A stretch of DNA of 64,000 nucleotides, taken from assembly GCF_000758625.1 (NCBI RefSeq), contig NZ_CP009283.1, positions 2,119,501-2,183,500 on the forward strand, in the 5' to 3' direction. Position 1 is the first letter of the stretch, and each line of letters opens with the position of its first letter. The translations under genes were made by a program, and so were the position numbers. Positions 1-8,791 of the stretch are shown piece by piece. Under the pieces are notes generated by a model. It did not search any database. It was not told the DNA's origin and saw nothing but the letters and a program-made list of their open reading frames with translations. This DNA is from Paenibacillus sp. FSL R7-0273 (GTDB taxonomy: Bacteria; Bacillota; Bacilli; Paenibacillales; Paenibacillaceae).

Positions 1-150
1 CGTTTGTATTTCGAGCCAGGAGACCTACCTTGCGAGCGGACACCATGACTCTACGCGGATAGGAGCGGTGTACGAATAGGCTGTAGAAATGAAGGCACCA
101 GCTGCCGCTGGGTTGAAGTCCTGCTATTGGCGCGGGAGGCCTCTTTTTTG
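1..150 (+). promoter_or_regulatory. Cobalamin riboswitch, 3' part, cut by the window start
   Basis: The stretch AGCCAGGAGACCTACCT at 14-30 matches the B12-box core that closes the adenosylcobalamin riboswitch. The 5' part of the aptamer lies outside the window. It sits about 215 bases before cbiM and heads a cobalt-uptake and corrin operon, which is the classic target. Binding of cobalamin is expected to switch the operon off. The CGGGAG at 133-138 can pair with CTCCCG at 174-179, which would compete with the terminator that follows. Confidence 0.85.
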
Positions 151-172
151 CATGCCTGATGACGTACATATC

Positions 173-202
173 ACTCCCGACCCATGAGGGGCGGGAGTTT
201 TT
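173..202 (+). terminator. Riboswitch-controlled intrinsic terminator before cbiM
   Basis: ACTCCCG (173-179) pairs with CGGGAGT (192-198), followed by a run of five T. It lies between the B12 box and the cbiM ribosome site, so it is the likely expression platform of the leader. Confidence 0.75.
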
Positions 203-245
203 GGTTTGCAGCTGTACCAATCATGAAAACTTGGGAGGAAAAGAA

Positions 246-1010
246 ATGAAGAAACGAGGAGCTTGGAGCTTTGCGGTCCTGGTTGCCGTATTTACCGTCT
301 ATTTTTTGCTGAATGAACCGGGGACGGCTGCGGCGATGCACATTATGGAGGGATTTTTGCCGGTCGGCTGGGCTGTTTTCTGGTGGGCGGCGTTTATCCC
401 GTTCTTTATTCTGGGCATTATCAAATTGAAAAAAATGACCAAGGACAACCCGGAGCTGAAGCTGCTGCTCGGCTTGTCCGGAGCCTTTACCTTCGTGCTG
501 TCAGCGCTCAAAATGCCTTCCGTTACCGGCAGCAGCTCCCATCCGACCGGAACCGGGCTCGGCGCCATTATGCTGGGACCGCTGCCGATGAGTGTGGTCG
601 GCTCGGTGGTGCTGCTGTTCCAGGCGCTGCTGCTGGCGCACGGCGGGATAACGACGCTTGGGGCGAACGCTTTTTCAATGGCGGTGGCCGGACCGTTTGC
701 CGGGTATGCGGTGTATAGGCTGATCATGAAATCCGGTAACCGTGAAAAGCTGGCTGTATTCTGTGCCGCAGCGGTCGCGGATCTGACGACCTATGCAGTG
801 ACTTCATTTCAGCTGGCTGTTGCTTTCCCGTCGGCGGATGGCGGGGTGCTGGGTTCACTGATGAAGTTCGGCGGGATTTTTGCTGTAACCCAGATTCCGC
901 TTGCGGTAAGTGAAGGGCTGCTGACAGTGCTGCTGTGGAACTGGCTGAAGTCGTACAGTCCGAATGAGCTGTCGCTGTTAAAGCGGCAAGCCAAGGGGGG
1001 AAGCCTGTAA
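246..1010 (+). CDS. cbiM: Cobalt ECF transporter substrate-binding membrane protein CbiM
   Basis: S component of the cobalt energy-coupling-factor transporter in the cytoplasmic membrane. It is 254 residues long from the ATG behind GGAGGA. An upstream in-frame start at 159 would run through the leader and terminator and is rejected. A hydrophobic leader ends in TAAA before Met31-His32 (MHIMEGFLP). In characterised CbiM and NikM proteins the freed N-terminal Met-His supplies metal ligands, so cleavage there makes sense. The conserved SSSHPTGTG motif and several membrane segments follow. It abuts cbiN. Confidence 0.95.
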   Translation: MKKRGAWSFAVLVAVFTVYFLLNEPGTAAAMHIMEGFLPVGWAVFWWAAFIPFFILGIIKLKKMTKDNPELKLLLGLSGAFTFVLSALKMPSVTGSSSHPTGTGLGAIMLGPLPMSVVGSVVLLFQALLLAHGGITTLGANAFSMAVAGPFAGYAVYRLIMKSGNREKLAVFCAAAVADLTTYAVTSFQLAVAFPSADGGVLGSLMKFGGIFAVTQIPLAVSEGLLTVLLWNWLKSYSPNELSLLKRQAKGGSL

Positions 1011-1306
1011 TGAAAACCATGTGGAAAAACGGTCTGATGCTGCTCGCGGTCGTACTGCTGGTCGTGCTGCCGCTGCTGTTTGTAAACGGGGAGTTCGGCG
1101 GGGCCGATGATGCTGCGGAGGGTGTGATCAGCGAGATTGACCCCAGCTATGAGCCCTGGTTCAAGCCGCTGACCGAGCTGCCCGGTGAAACCGAAAGCAT
1201 GCTGTTTGCGCTGCAGGCAGCAATCGGAGCCGGAGTGATCGGATATTCTATCGGGCTGCTGCGGGGCAGGCAGGATAAGCAGAAGCTGAATGATCAGAAG
1301 AATTGA
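1010..1306 (+). CDS. cbiN: Cobalt transporter small subunit CbiN
   Basis: 98-residue accessory subunit with one membrane helix near each end (about residues 8-27 and 65-84) and an acidic extracytoplasmic loop with FVNGEFGGADD. In characterised systems CbiN works with CbiM in loading cobalt. The start overlaps the end of cbiM by one base and the end overlaps cbiQ by 17 bases, so translation is probably coupled. Confidence 0.93.
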   Translation: MKTMWKNGLMLLAVVLLVVLPLLFVNGEFGGADDAAEGVISEIDPSYEPWFKPLTELPGETESMLFALQAAIGAGVIGYSIGLLRGRQDKQKLNDQKN

Positions 1307-2072
1307 TGCCTTGTCCGGAAGTAACGCGCTGCGTGCACTTTCTCCAATGTGGAAAAGCTCCTTCGCTGCAGTGATGTTCATCCTGTCCTATACGCTGCAT
1401 CCGGCGCTGCAGGGCATCATTGCCGCCTGGATGGTTGTATGGTGCACCGTATATGCCCGGATTCCGCTGCGTGCTTACGGGCTGCTGGCCGGTACGGCGC
1501 TGCTGTTCTACATTCTGGGCATGCCGGCGCTCCTGCTGGAGCTCGGTCATCCGGCAGCCGGAGCTGCGGCCGGGGTGTATCAGCTCCCGGCTCTGCCCCT
1601 TTATATTACGGCTGAAGGCCTGCAGCGCGCAGGGTACTTGCTGGTTAGAATTGCGGCTTGTATGAGCTGTTTTTTGTTCATTATTTTTACAATACCTTTT
1701 ACTGAGCTGCTGCAGGTGCTCCGCAGGCTGCGGCTGCCGCAGATTGTACTGGAGCTGATGCTGATTATGTACCGGTTCCTGTTTATTCTCAGCGATACCG
1801 CCCATGGTATGCTGCTGGCCCGGAGACTGCGCGGCGGGAAAAGGAGCTTCAGGGATAAGCTGGGTGAGACGGCAGCCATGGCCGGAACGCTCTTTGCCGG
1901 TACCATGCACCGTTATTACGGGCTGGCGCAGGGGCTGATGACCCGCGGATATACGGGGGAGATTATGCTGCCGCCCTATCAGCCGCGGCCGGTACCGCGC
2001 AAATTCACTATCCGGGCGTATACCGGGATAGCGCTGCTGCTGCTTGCGCAGTGGTGGATAGTCAGCCACTAG
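1290..2072 (+). CDS. cbiQ: Cobalt ECF transporter T component CbiQ
   Basis: 260-residue membrane protein that couples the ATPase to CbiM. It has hydrophobic segments through most of its length and two coupling-helix motifs typical of ECF T components: ARRLRGG near residue 175 and MTRGYTG near residue 215. It overlaps cbiN in another frame, as expected in this operon, and is followed 27 bases later by cbiO. Confidence 0.93.
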   Translation: MIRRIDALSGSNALRALSPMWKSSFAAVMFILSYTLHPALQGIIAAWMVVWCTVYARIPLRAYGLLAGTALLFYILGMPALLLELGHPAAGAAAGVYQLPALPLYITAEGLQRAGYLLVRIAACMSCFLFIIFTIPFTELLQVLRRLRLPQIVLELMLIMYRFLFILSDTAHGMLLARRLRGGKRSFRDKLGETAAMAGTLFAGTMHRYYGLAQGLMTRGYTGEIMLPPYQPRPVPRKFTIRAYTGIALLLLAQWWIVSH

Positions 2073-2099
2073 AGGATATCCGGCCGGAGAAGGCACGGA

Positions 2100-2960
2100 A
2101 TGAAGGAGATTACATTAACGATGGAATACAATCTGGCTTTTGACGGTGTCTTATTCTGTTATCCGGATACAGCTGAGCCGGCGCTACGGGGGCTGAGCTG
2201 TACAGTGCCGAAGGGCAGCCGGACAGCAGTGCTCGGCCGTAACGGCTCAGGCAAATCCACGCTGCTGCTGCATGCGGTCGGCGTTCTGCGCCCGCAGGAG
2301 GGCAGCATTACGGTTGCGGGAGGACGGCTGGCTTATAGCCGGAAGGAGCTGGCGGCGCTGCGCCGCAGGGCCGGCCTTGTGTTCCAGGACCCGGAGCAGC
2401 AGCTGATTCTGAGCACCCCGCAGGATGATATATCCTTCGGCCTGCGCGGCACCGGAATGGGCGAGGCAGAGATCCGGCAGCGCTGTAATGAGGTGCTCGG
2501 ACTGCTGAATCTGGAGGAGATCAGAGACAAGCCCGTCCATCAGCTCAGTCTGGGACAGAAAAAGCGCACGGCGCTTGCAGGTGTGCTGGCAATGGAGCCG
2601 GAGCTGATCCTGCTGGATGAGCCGACATCCTACCTGGACCCGCAGTCTGAAGCGCAGCTGCTCTCGGGTCTGGAGAGGATACATGCAGCCGGGGCAACCG
2701 TTGTGATGGCGACGCATGATATGAACCTGGCATACAGCTGGGCGGACTGGGTCATTGTGCTGGACCGGGGCAGCTGCCGGGCGGCAGGGACGCCGGAGGA
2801 GATTTTTGCCGGCGGGGATGTTCTGCGGGACGCCGGCCTGGGGCTGCCGCTGCTGGCAGAGCTGTGGTACAGCCTGCCCGGACAGCTGACAGCAAGACAG
2901 CCGGCCCCAAGGAATGCCGGGGATTTCAAGGCTGCACTGGCCCGGCTGCTTGGCAGCTGA
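2100..2960 (+). CDS. cbiO: Cobalt ECF transporter ATPase CbiO
   Basis: 286-residue ABC ATPase that powers cobalt uptake. Seen in the sequence are Walker A GRNGSGKST (about 46-54), the Q-loop in VFQDPEQQ, the signature LSLGQKKR and Walker B LILLDEP. The last 50 residues form an ECF-type C-terminal extension. The start is uncertain: ATG 2100 has GGAGAAGG upstream, while ATG 2121 has AAGGAG about 13 bases before it and gives a protein seven residues shorter. Confidence 0.93.
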   Translation: MKEITLTMEYNLAFDGVLFCYPDTAEPALRGLSCTVPKGSRTAVLGRNGSGKSTLLLHAVGVLRPQEGSITVAGGRLAYSRKELAALRRRAGLVFQDPEQQLILSTPQDDISFGLRGTGMGEAEIRQRCNEVLGLLNLEEIRDKPVHQLSLGQKKRTALAGVLAMEPELILLDEPTSYLDPQSEAQLLSGLERIHAAGATVVMATHDMNLAYSWADWVIVLDRGSCRAAGTPEEIFAGGDVLRDAGLGLPLLAELWYSLPGQLTARQPAPRNAGDFKAALARLLGS

Positions 2961-3002
2961 ACGGAGCGGCATTACGAATAATTTTAGAACGGAGAGATAG
3001 GA

Positions 3003-4907
3003 ATGGAGAAACAAGGGAAGCTGCTGATTATCGGCTTTGGGCCTGGTGCTCTGGAGCAGATTACCGGGCGTGCGCTGGCTGCAATTGAGGAGAGCGAGGC
3101 GGTTATCGGCTACAACACCTATGTAGAGCTGATCAAGCCGCTGCTGACGCATCAGGAGATTGTCGGCACCGGGATGACCGAGGAGGTCAGCCGTGCCCAG
3201 GAGGCGGTGCGCCGGGCCGAAGCGGGGCAGACCATCGCTGTGATCTCCAGCGGAGATGCCGGTGTGTACGGGATGGCCGGTCTGGTCTATGAGGTATTGA
3301 TGGAGCACGGCTGGAACCGTGAAAGCGGTGTGGCAGTTGAGGTGATTCCCGGAATCTCGGCGATCCAGTCCTGTGCCTCACTGCTGGGGGCGCCGGTGAT
3401 GCACGACTCCTGCACCATCAGCCTGAGCGATCATCTGACGCCCTGGGACAGCATCGCGGCACGGGTGGAAGCAGCGGCAGCGGCGGATTTCGTTATCGCC
3501 TTCTACAATCCGCGCAGCGGCCGGCGGACGCAGCAGATTGAGGAAGCACGCAGCATTCTGCTGCGCTACCGTGAGCCCTCTACACCGGTGGGCATCGTCA
3601 AGAACGCTTACCGGGACCGCCAGAAGATCATTGTAACAACGCTGGAGGAAATGCCTATGGAGGAAATCGGTATGCTCTCCACGGTTATTGTCGGCAACTC
3701 GGCCACTACGGTCTATGACGGACTGATGGTCACGCCGCGCGGCTATGAACGAAAGTACGATCTTGGCGCACAGACACAGGCGCTGAAGCCGCATGAGCGG
3801 CTGCGTCCGGCAGCTGAGCCCTGGTCGCTCGCGGCAGGCCGCAGAACCGGCGGGGTCGGCAGCATCAGTAAAAAAACAATTCTGCTCGTAGGCCACGGCA
3901 GCCGGGTTGAAGCCGGTAATGAGGAATTACGCGGTTTTACTGCCCGTCTTGCGGCCCGCAGGCCCGGGCTGAATATCGAAACCTGCTTTATTGAGCTGTC
4001 GGCCCCTTCAATAGCTGAAGGGATTGAACGCTGTGTAGCAGGTGGAGCTGCGGAGATTTATGTAGTGCCGATTATTCTGTTCGCTGCCGGACATTCCAAG
4101 CTTGATATCCCGATGGCGATCGACCGGGCCAAAATGAAATATCCTGAGGTGCAGTTTGCATACGGCCGTCCGGTCGGGGTACAGGAGAGGGCGGCGGATA
4201 TTGTGCTGGACCGGATTAATGAGGCAGTCCCGGCAGGCCCGGAGAATACGCTCCGGAGCGCTCCGGTCCCGGCTGAGGATACTGTCGTACTAATGATGGG
4301 CCGCGGGGGAAGTGATCCTGACGCCAACAGTGATTTCTATAAGCTGTCCAGGCTGCTGTGGGAACGGACGGCATATAAAAGTGTGGAAAGCTGCTTCATC
4401 GCCATCACTAAGCCTTCGCTGGATGAAGGACTGGAGCGTTGTCTGGCGCTTGGGGCACGTAAAATCATTGTGCAGCCGTACCTGCTGTTCACCGGCGTAC
4501 TGATGCAGCAGTTTACCGAGCGGGTCACTGCCTTTGCCGCAGCTCACCCGGGAATTGAGGTGGAGCTGGGCAGCTATATCGGCAATCATCCGCTGCTGGA
4601 AGACATGCTGACAGACCGGATGGATGAAGTGCTGAACGGCCAAAGCTTTGCCAATTGTGATAACTGCAGATACCGTGATGAAGCCGCTGAGCACCATCAT
4701 CATCACCATCATCACGGTCACGGTGAAGCCGGGCATGACCACCATCACCATGGAGAAGGCGGGCATAGCCATCACGGGCATTCACACGGTCATCACCACG
4801 GCCATCATCATGATCATGAGTCCGCTGCACAGATCACGGACAATCTGGAGCACGCTGGAACCGCAGCGGCAGAGACAGCTGCGGCAGGCAGCCCGAAGGA
4901 GCTGTAG
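3003..4907 (+). CDS. cbiHX: Fused CbiH-CbiX: C17-methyltransferase plus cobaltochelatase
   Basis: 634-residue fusion. Residues 1-285 are a CbiH/CobJ SAM-dependent methyltransferase (GFGPGALEQIT near the start, SSGDAGVYGMAGL near 83) that contracts the corrin ring. From about residue 289 a CbiX-type sirohydrochlorin cobaltochelatase follows with two related halves, VGHGSR with AGHSK, and MMGRGGSDPDAN. After it come Cys552 and Cys555 (CDNC), then a histidine-rich tail starting with eight His at 564-571. CbiXL of B. megaterium is known for a similar His-rich region and an MxCxxC Fe-S motif. Here the two enzymes, separate genes there, are one protein. RBS GGAGAGA. Confidence 0.92.
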   Translation: MEKQGKLLIIGFGPGALEQITGRALAAIEESEAVIGYNTYVELIKPLLTHQEIVGTGMTEEVSRAQEAVRRAEAGQTIAVISSGDAGVYGMAGLVYEVLMEHGWNRESGVAVEVIPGISAIQSCASLLGAPVMHDSCTISLSDHLTPWDSIAARVEAAAAADFVIAFYNPRSGRRTQQIEEARSILLRYREPSTPVGIVKNAYRDRQKIIVTTLEEMPMEEIGMLSTVIVGNSATTVYDGLMVTPRGYERKYDLGAQTQALKPHERLRPAAEPWSLAAGRRTGGVGSISKKTILLVGHGSRVEAGNEELRGFTARLAARRPGLNIETCFIELSAPSIAEGIERCVAGGAAEIYVVPIILFAAGHSKLDIPMAIDRAKMKYPEVQFAYGRPVGVQERAADIVLDRINEAVPAGPENTLRSAPVPAEDTVVLMMGRGGSDPDANSDFYKLSRLLWERTAYKSVESCFIAITKPSLDEGLERCLALGARKIIVQPYLLFTGVLMQQFTERVTAFAAAHPGIEVELGSYIGNHPLLEDMLTDRMDEVLNGQSFANCDNCRYRDEAAEHHHHHHHHGHGEAGHDHHHHGEGGHSHHGHSHGHHHGHHHDHESAAQITDNLEHAGTAAAETAAAGSPKEL

Positions 4908-4912
4908 CTGCG

Positions 4913-5761
4913 GTGATTCTAATGCTGTGCGGGACGGGCGATGCGCGGGAGCTGGCGGTGTCGCTGAAGAGCCGCGGCCTTCCGCTGACGGCTTCGGTGG
5001 TGACGGAGAGCGCAGCGGAGCGGCTTAGGGAAGCCGGGATCAGCACGAGAACCGGGCGGCTGGACCGGGAGGGAATGAGCTTGCTTTTGCAGGGGGAGGG
5101 TTATCATGCCGTAGTGGATGCCAGTCATCCCTTTGCGCTTGAAGCCCATGCCAATGCAATGCAGGCTGCGGCAGCGCTTGGCCTGCCGTACTTCCGCTAC
5201 GAGCGTCCGGGACTTGAATTTGCCTCTCATCCGCGGCTTGTGATTGTGCATTCCTATGAGGAGGCGGCAAGTGCGGCGAAGGAGATTAAGGGCTCTGTTA
5301 TGCTGACTACCGGAGGCAAAACGCTGGAGATATTTGCGGGGCAGCTGCTGGGTGATCCTGATATCCGGCTGACCGTCAGGCTGCTGCCCTGTCTGGAGAA
5401 TATGGAGAAATGCCTCAGGCTGGGGATAGAGCAGCGCAACATTATTGCTATGCAGGGGCCTTTTTCACAGGAAATGAATGAGGCTTTGTTCCGGCAATAC
5501 GGAACACAGGTGATGATTACCAAGGAGAGCGGGGCTGAGGGCTCTGTCGAAGAAAAGCTGCGGGCTGCGCTGGATATGGGGCTGTATGTCATTCTCATTG
5601 TGCGGCCTAAGCTTGATTTTAGCGGTAACGGGGGAGTCTATCATTCCTTTGCAGGGCTTGCAGAGGCAGTGGAGGCCGCTCTGGCAGTGGTTAATGGAGG
5701 ATTCGGCGGCAGCCAGTCAAGAAATGGGAGGGATAACAGTGGATTTCGGAACAGAGTTTAA
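4913..5761 (+). CDS. cbiJ: Cobalt-precorrin-6A reductase CbiJ
   Basis: 282 residues. Reduces the precorrin-6A-type intermediate with NAD(P)H. The N-terminus MLCGTGDARELA is the family nucleotide-binding start, and VVDASHPFA (about residue 68) and TTGGKTLE (about 130) are conserved in CobK/CbiJ. GTG 4913 is chosen because AAGGAG lies 11 bases upstream; ATG 4922 is the alternative but is 20 bases from it. It starts five bases after cbiHX and overlaps the start of cbiC. Confidence 0.9.
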   Translation: MILMLCGTGDARELAVSLKSRGLPLTASVVTESAAERLREAGISTRTGRLDREGMSLLLQGEGYHAVVDASHPFALEAHANAMQAAAALGLPYFRYERPGLEFASHPRLVIVHSYEEAASAAKEIKGSVMLTTGGKTLEIFAGQLLGDPDIRLTVRLLPCLENMEKCLRLGIEQRNIIAMQGPFSQEMNEALFRQYGTQVMITKESGAEGSVEEKLRAALDMGLYVILIVRPKLDFSGNGGVYHSFAGLAEAVEAALAVVNGGFGGSQSRNGRDNSGFRNRV

Positions 5762-6419
5762 GCCCCTGACGGTACAGCCGCAGGAGATTGAAGGCCTTAG
5801 CTTTCAGATGATTACAGAGGAGCTCGGCAGCCACGATTTCACTGCAGAGCAGTATCCGGTGGTGCAGCGGATTATCCATGCTTCGGCTGATTTTGAGCTG
5901 GGACGCAGCCTGGTGTTCCATCCGCAGGCAGTTGAGGCCGGGATTAAGGCGATCCTGGACGGAATGCCGGTTATCGCCGATGTGCGGATGGTGGAGGCAG
6001 GAATTGCCAAGGAGCGGCTTCAGCGTTACGGCGGTGAGGTCCGTGTCCATATTTCCGATCCGGATGTGGTTGAGGCAGCCGGGGCCCAGGGTCTTACCCG
6101 GGCGATTATGGCGACACGCAAAGCCTGTGCGGAAGCTCCGGGCGCAATTTACGTCATCGGCAACGCACCGACTGCCCTGCTCGAGCTGATCCGTTTGATC
6201 AAGGCTGGTGAGGCCAAGCCGGGCCTGGTAATCGGTATGCCGGTCGGCTTCGTATCTGCTGCTGAATCTAAAGATGAGCTGCGCAAGCTGGATATTCCCT
6301 ACATTACGAATATCGGGCGTAAAGGCGGCAGTACGATCGTGGTTGCTGCGGTCAATGCGCTAAGTCTGCTGGCAGTCCGCCGGGCTGCTGAGACGGAAGC
6401 CTCCCTTGGGCAGCGATGA
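5739..6419 (+). CDS. cbiC: Cobalt-precorrin-8 methylmutase CbiC
   Basis: 226-residue enzyme that moves the C11 methyl group to C12. The family features are HASADFE with its catalytic His, VIADVRMVEAG, YVIGNAPTAL and IGMPVGFVSAAESK. GTG 5739 is preferred because GGGAGGGAT lies seven bases upstream; ATG 5724 is in frame but overlaps that ribosome site. The start lies inside the end of cbiJ, and the stop overlaps cbiD as ATGA. Confidence 0.92.
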   Translation: MDFGTEFKPLTVQPQEIEGLSFQMITEELGSHDFTAEQYPVVQRIIHASADFELGRSLVFHPQAVEAGIKAILDGMPVIADVRMVEAGIAKERLQRYGGEVRVHISDPDVVEAAGAQGLTRAIMATRKACAEAPGAIYVIGNAPTALLELIRLIKAGEAKPGLVIGMPVGFVSAAESKDELRKLDIPYITNIGRKGGSTIVVAAVNALSLLAVRRAAETEASLGQR

Positions 6420-7531
6420 CCGGGAGCAGGGAAGCTGCCGGAAGCCAGAGGCCGCTGCGCCGGGGATACACCACCGGCGCCTGCGCGGCAGCCGCAGCCA
6501 AGGGGGCAGCGCATCTGCTCATCACAGGCGAGGAGCTGGCAAGTGTGGAGCTTCTGCTGCCGGCCGGCTTCAGCCACAGCTTTGAGCTGACCGGCTGGCA
6601 GCGCAGCGGTGCGGACGGCACAGCAGTCTGCGCCACCATAAAGGACGCCGGGGACGATCCTGACGCGACGCACCGTGCCAGAATTGAAGCGGCGGTCAGC
6701 TGGCTTGACCAGCCGGGTGTAGAGATTGACGGCGGGCACGGCGTCGGCCGGGTAACCAAGCCGGGGCTGCCTGTCCCGGTAGGTGAAGCCGCAATTAATC
6801 CGGTGCCCCGGCGGATGATCCGCGAAGCGGTATCGGAGGTGCTCGAGGAGCATGGCGCAGCGCGCGGGCTGCGGGTGGTCATCAGCGTACCGGAAGGCGA
6901 AGCCATTGCGCTGAAGACGCTGAATCCGCGCCTCGGCATCCTCGGCGGCATATCCATCCTCGGCACGCGGGGTGTGGTAACCCCGTTCTCGACCGAGGCT
7001 TATCAGGCCAGCATCGTCCAGGCGATTTCGGTCGCCGCGGCTGCCGGGAACCGCCAGCTGGTTCTGACCACAGGCGGCAGCAGTGAAAAGTATGCGATAG
7101 CGATGTTCCCGGAGCTTCCGGAGGAAGCTTTTATCCAGATGGGGGAGTATGTGGGCTTCTCGCTTGGCCATGCCAAGGCCTACGGCTTTCAGAAGGTGAC
7201 GCTTGTGGGCATGGCCGGCAAATACTCCAAGGTTGCGCAGGGGGCGATGCTGATTCATTCCAAAAATGCGCCGGTGGATTTCGGCTTCCTTGCAGCCGTT
7301 GCCCTGGAGGCGGGGGCAGATGAAGAGACAGTACAGCAGATTGCCGGTGCAAATACCGCTTCACAGGTGGTGGATTTGATGACGGAGGCTGGAAATGAAA
7401 TGTTTTTTGAGCTGCTATGCCGTTATGGCTGTCTGCAGTGCCTCAAGCAGGTGGAGGGAGGCATGACAGCGGAAATGGTGCTGATTACGATGAAGGGCCG
7501 GAGGCTGGGAAGGGCGGAAATCCGTGGATAA
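6416..7531 (+). CDS. cbiD: Cobalt-precorrin-5B C1-methyltransferase CbiD
   Basis: 371 residues. The N-terminal RRGYTTGACAAAAAKGA is the family hallmark, followed by AVCATIKDAGDDPD, IDGGHGVGRVTKPGL and NPVPRRMI. It transfers a methyl group from SAM in the anaerobic pathway. It overlaps cbiC by four bases (ATGA) and cbiET by eight bases, which suggests translational coupling. Confidence 0.95.
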   Translation: MTGSREAAGSQRPLRRGYTTGACAAAAAKGAAHLLITGEELASVELLLPAGFSHSFELTGWQRSGADGTAVCATIKDAGDDPDATHRARIEAAVSWLDQPGVEIDGGHGVGRVTKPGLPVPVGEAAINPVPRRMIREAVSEVLEEHGAARGLRVVISVPEGEAIALKTLNPRLGILGGISILGTRGVVTPFSTEAYQASIVQAISVAAAAGNRQLVLTTGGSSEKYAIAMFPELPEEAFIQMGEYVGFSLGHAKAYGFQKVTLVGMAGKYSKVAQGAMLIHSKNAPVDFGFLAAVALEAGADEETVQQIAGANTASQVVDLMTEAGNEMFFELLCRYGCLQCLKQVEGGMTAEMVLITMKGRRLGRAEIRG

Positions 7532-8747
7532 TGTTATCTACGTCATAGGCATCGGGGAAGACGGCGCCGGGGGACTGACAACGCAGAGTCTGCGCATCAT
7601 TGAGGAATGCGGGGTGCTCTGCGGCGGGGAGCGGCAGCTGTCGTTTTTCCCCCGCTTCACAGGAGAAACCATCACTCTGCAGGGCGGGCTGGAGCGGTTC
7701 GTCGAAAGACTGGACGGAGTATACCGGAAGCGTACGACGGTAGTGCTGGCTTCGGGCGATCCGCTGTTTTTTGGCATTGCCGGCTATCTGGTACGCCGGT
7801 TCGGGCCGCAGCAGGTGGAGGTTATCCCGCATTACAGCAGCGTACAGCTTGCATTTGCCCGGCTGGGTGACAGCTGGCAGGATGCGGAGCTGATCAGTCT
7901 GCACGGGCGTCCAATCAAGGGGCTGGCCCAGCGGATCGATGGCAGGTCCAAGATGGCGCTGCTGACGGATGAGGTGAACACCCCGGCGCGGATTGCCGCT
8001 TATCTGCTGGAATTCGGCATGAAGGAATATGAGGCCTTCGTCTGCGAGCGGCTGGGCGGTCCGGATGAGCGCTGCAGCTTCTGGGAGCTGGAGGACATGT
8101 CCCGGCATAAGTTTGTAGCGCTTAATGTGGTTATTCTGCGCAGACAGCCGGGGAGCGGCGGCAGCAGGCGCGGCTTTGCTTATCCCGATGAAGCCTTTGC
8201 CCAGCGCAAGCCGGAAAAAGGGCTGATCACGAAGCGTGAGGTCCGCGCGCTGGTGCTGTCCGAGCTGAATCTGGCGGAGAACGCGGTGGTGTGGGATATC
8301 GGCTCCGGTTCGGGGGCAGTTGCCGCGGAATGTGCGCGGATTGCCCGTCTCGGGAAAGTGTATGCAGTGGAAAAAGACATCATTAACCTGCCGAATATGG
8401 AGGCGAACCGGCGTAAATTCCGTGCCGACTATACCATTGTTCACAGCAGGGCTCCGAAGGGGCTTGAGCAGCTCCCGGCCCCGGATGCGGTATTTATCGG
8501 GGGCAGCGGCGGCGAGCTTGCAGATATTATTGCCCATGCGGCTGAGCGGCTGCGGCCGGGCGGAGTTATCGTTATTTCGGCGATCACCATTGAGACGCTG
8601 CACGGGAGTATGACGGCGCTGGCAGCAGCGGGGCTCAGGGCGGAGGTTACACAGCTGCAGGCGTCGCGGGGCAGGCCGATTCTCGGCATGACCCGGTTTG
8701 AAGGATTGAACCCTGTCTTTGTGGTCAGTGCGTCAAAGCCTGAATGA
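7524..8747 (+). CDS. cbiET: Fused CbiE-CbiT precorrin C5,15-methyltransferase/decarboxylase
   Basis: 407 residues. Residues 1-200 are CbiE (VIGIGEDGAGGL at the N-terminus, SGDPLFFGIAGYL near 77). From about residue 225 the CbiT domain follows, with the SAM-binding WDIGSGSGAVAAE near 256 and VFIGGSGGEL. The fusion methylates C5 and C15 and decarboxylates the acetate side chain. It starts with GTG behind AGGGCGG. The same fusion occurs in B. megaterium CbiET and in CobL. Confidence 0.95.
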   Translation: MDNVIYVIGIGEDGAGGLTTQSLRIIEECGVLCGGERQLSFFPRFTGETITLQGGLERFVERLDGVYRKRTTVVLASGDPLFFGIAGYLVRRFGPQQVEVIPHYSSVQLAFARLGDSWQDAELISLHGRPIKGLAQRIDGRSKMALLTDEVNTPARIAAYLLEFGMKEYEAFVCERLGGPDERCSFWELEDMSRHKFVALNVVILRRQPGSGGSRRGFAYPDEAFAQRKPEKGLITKREVRALVLSELNLAENAVVWDIGSGSGAVAAECARIARLGKVYAVEKDIINLPNMEANRRKFRADYTIVHSRAPKGLEQLPAPDAVFIGGSGGELADIIAHAAERLRPGGVIVISAITIETLHGSMTALAAAGLRAEVTQLQASRGRPILGMTRFEGLNPVFVVSASKPE

Positions 8748-8791
8748 AAGAGCCAGTGAGACCGGTATTTTAATATAAGGAGGATGTGTGA

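Noticed and set aside
159..245. Longer cbiM start at 159
   Set aside because: It would translate through the riboswitch terminator and has no ribosome site. ATG 246 has GGAGGA.
4684..4830. Engineered His-tag or assembly artefact at the eight-His run
   Set aside because: The His codons are mixed CAC and CAT, the run is part of a longer natural His/Gly-rich tail, and similar regions occur in known CbiX proteins.
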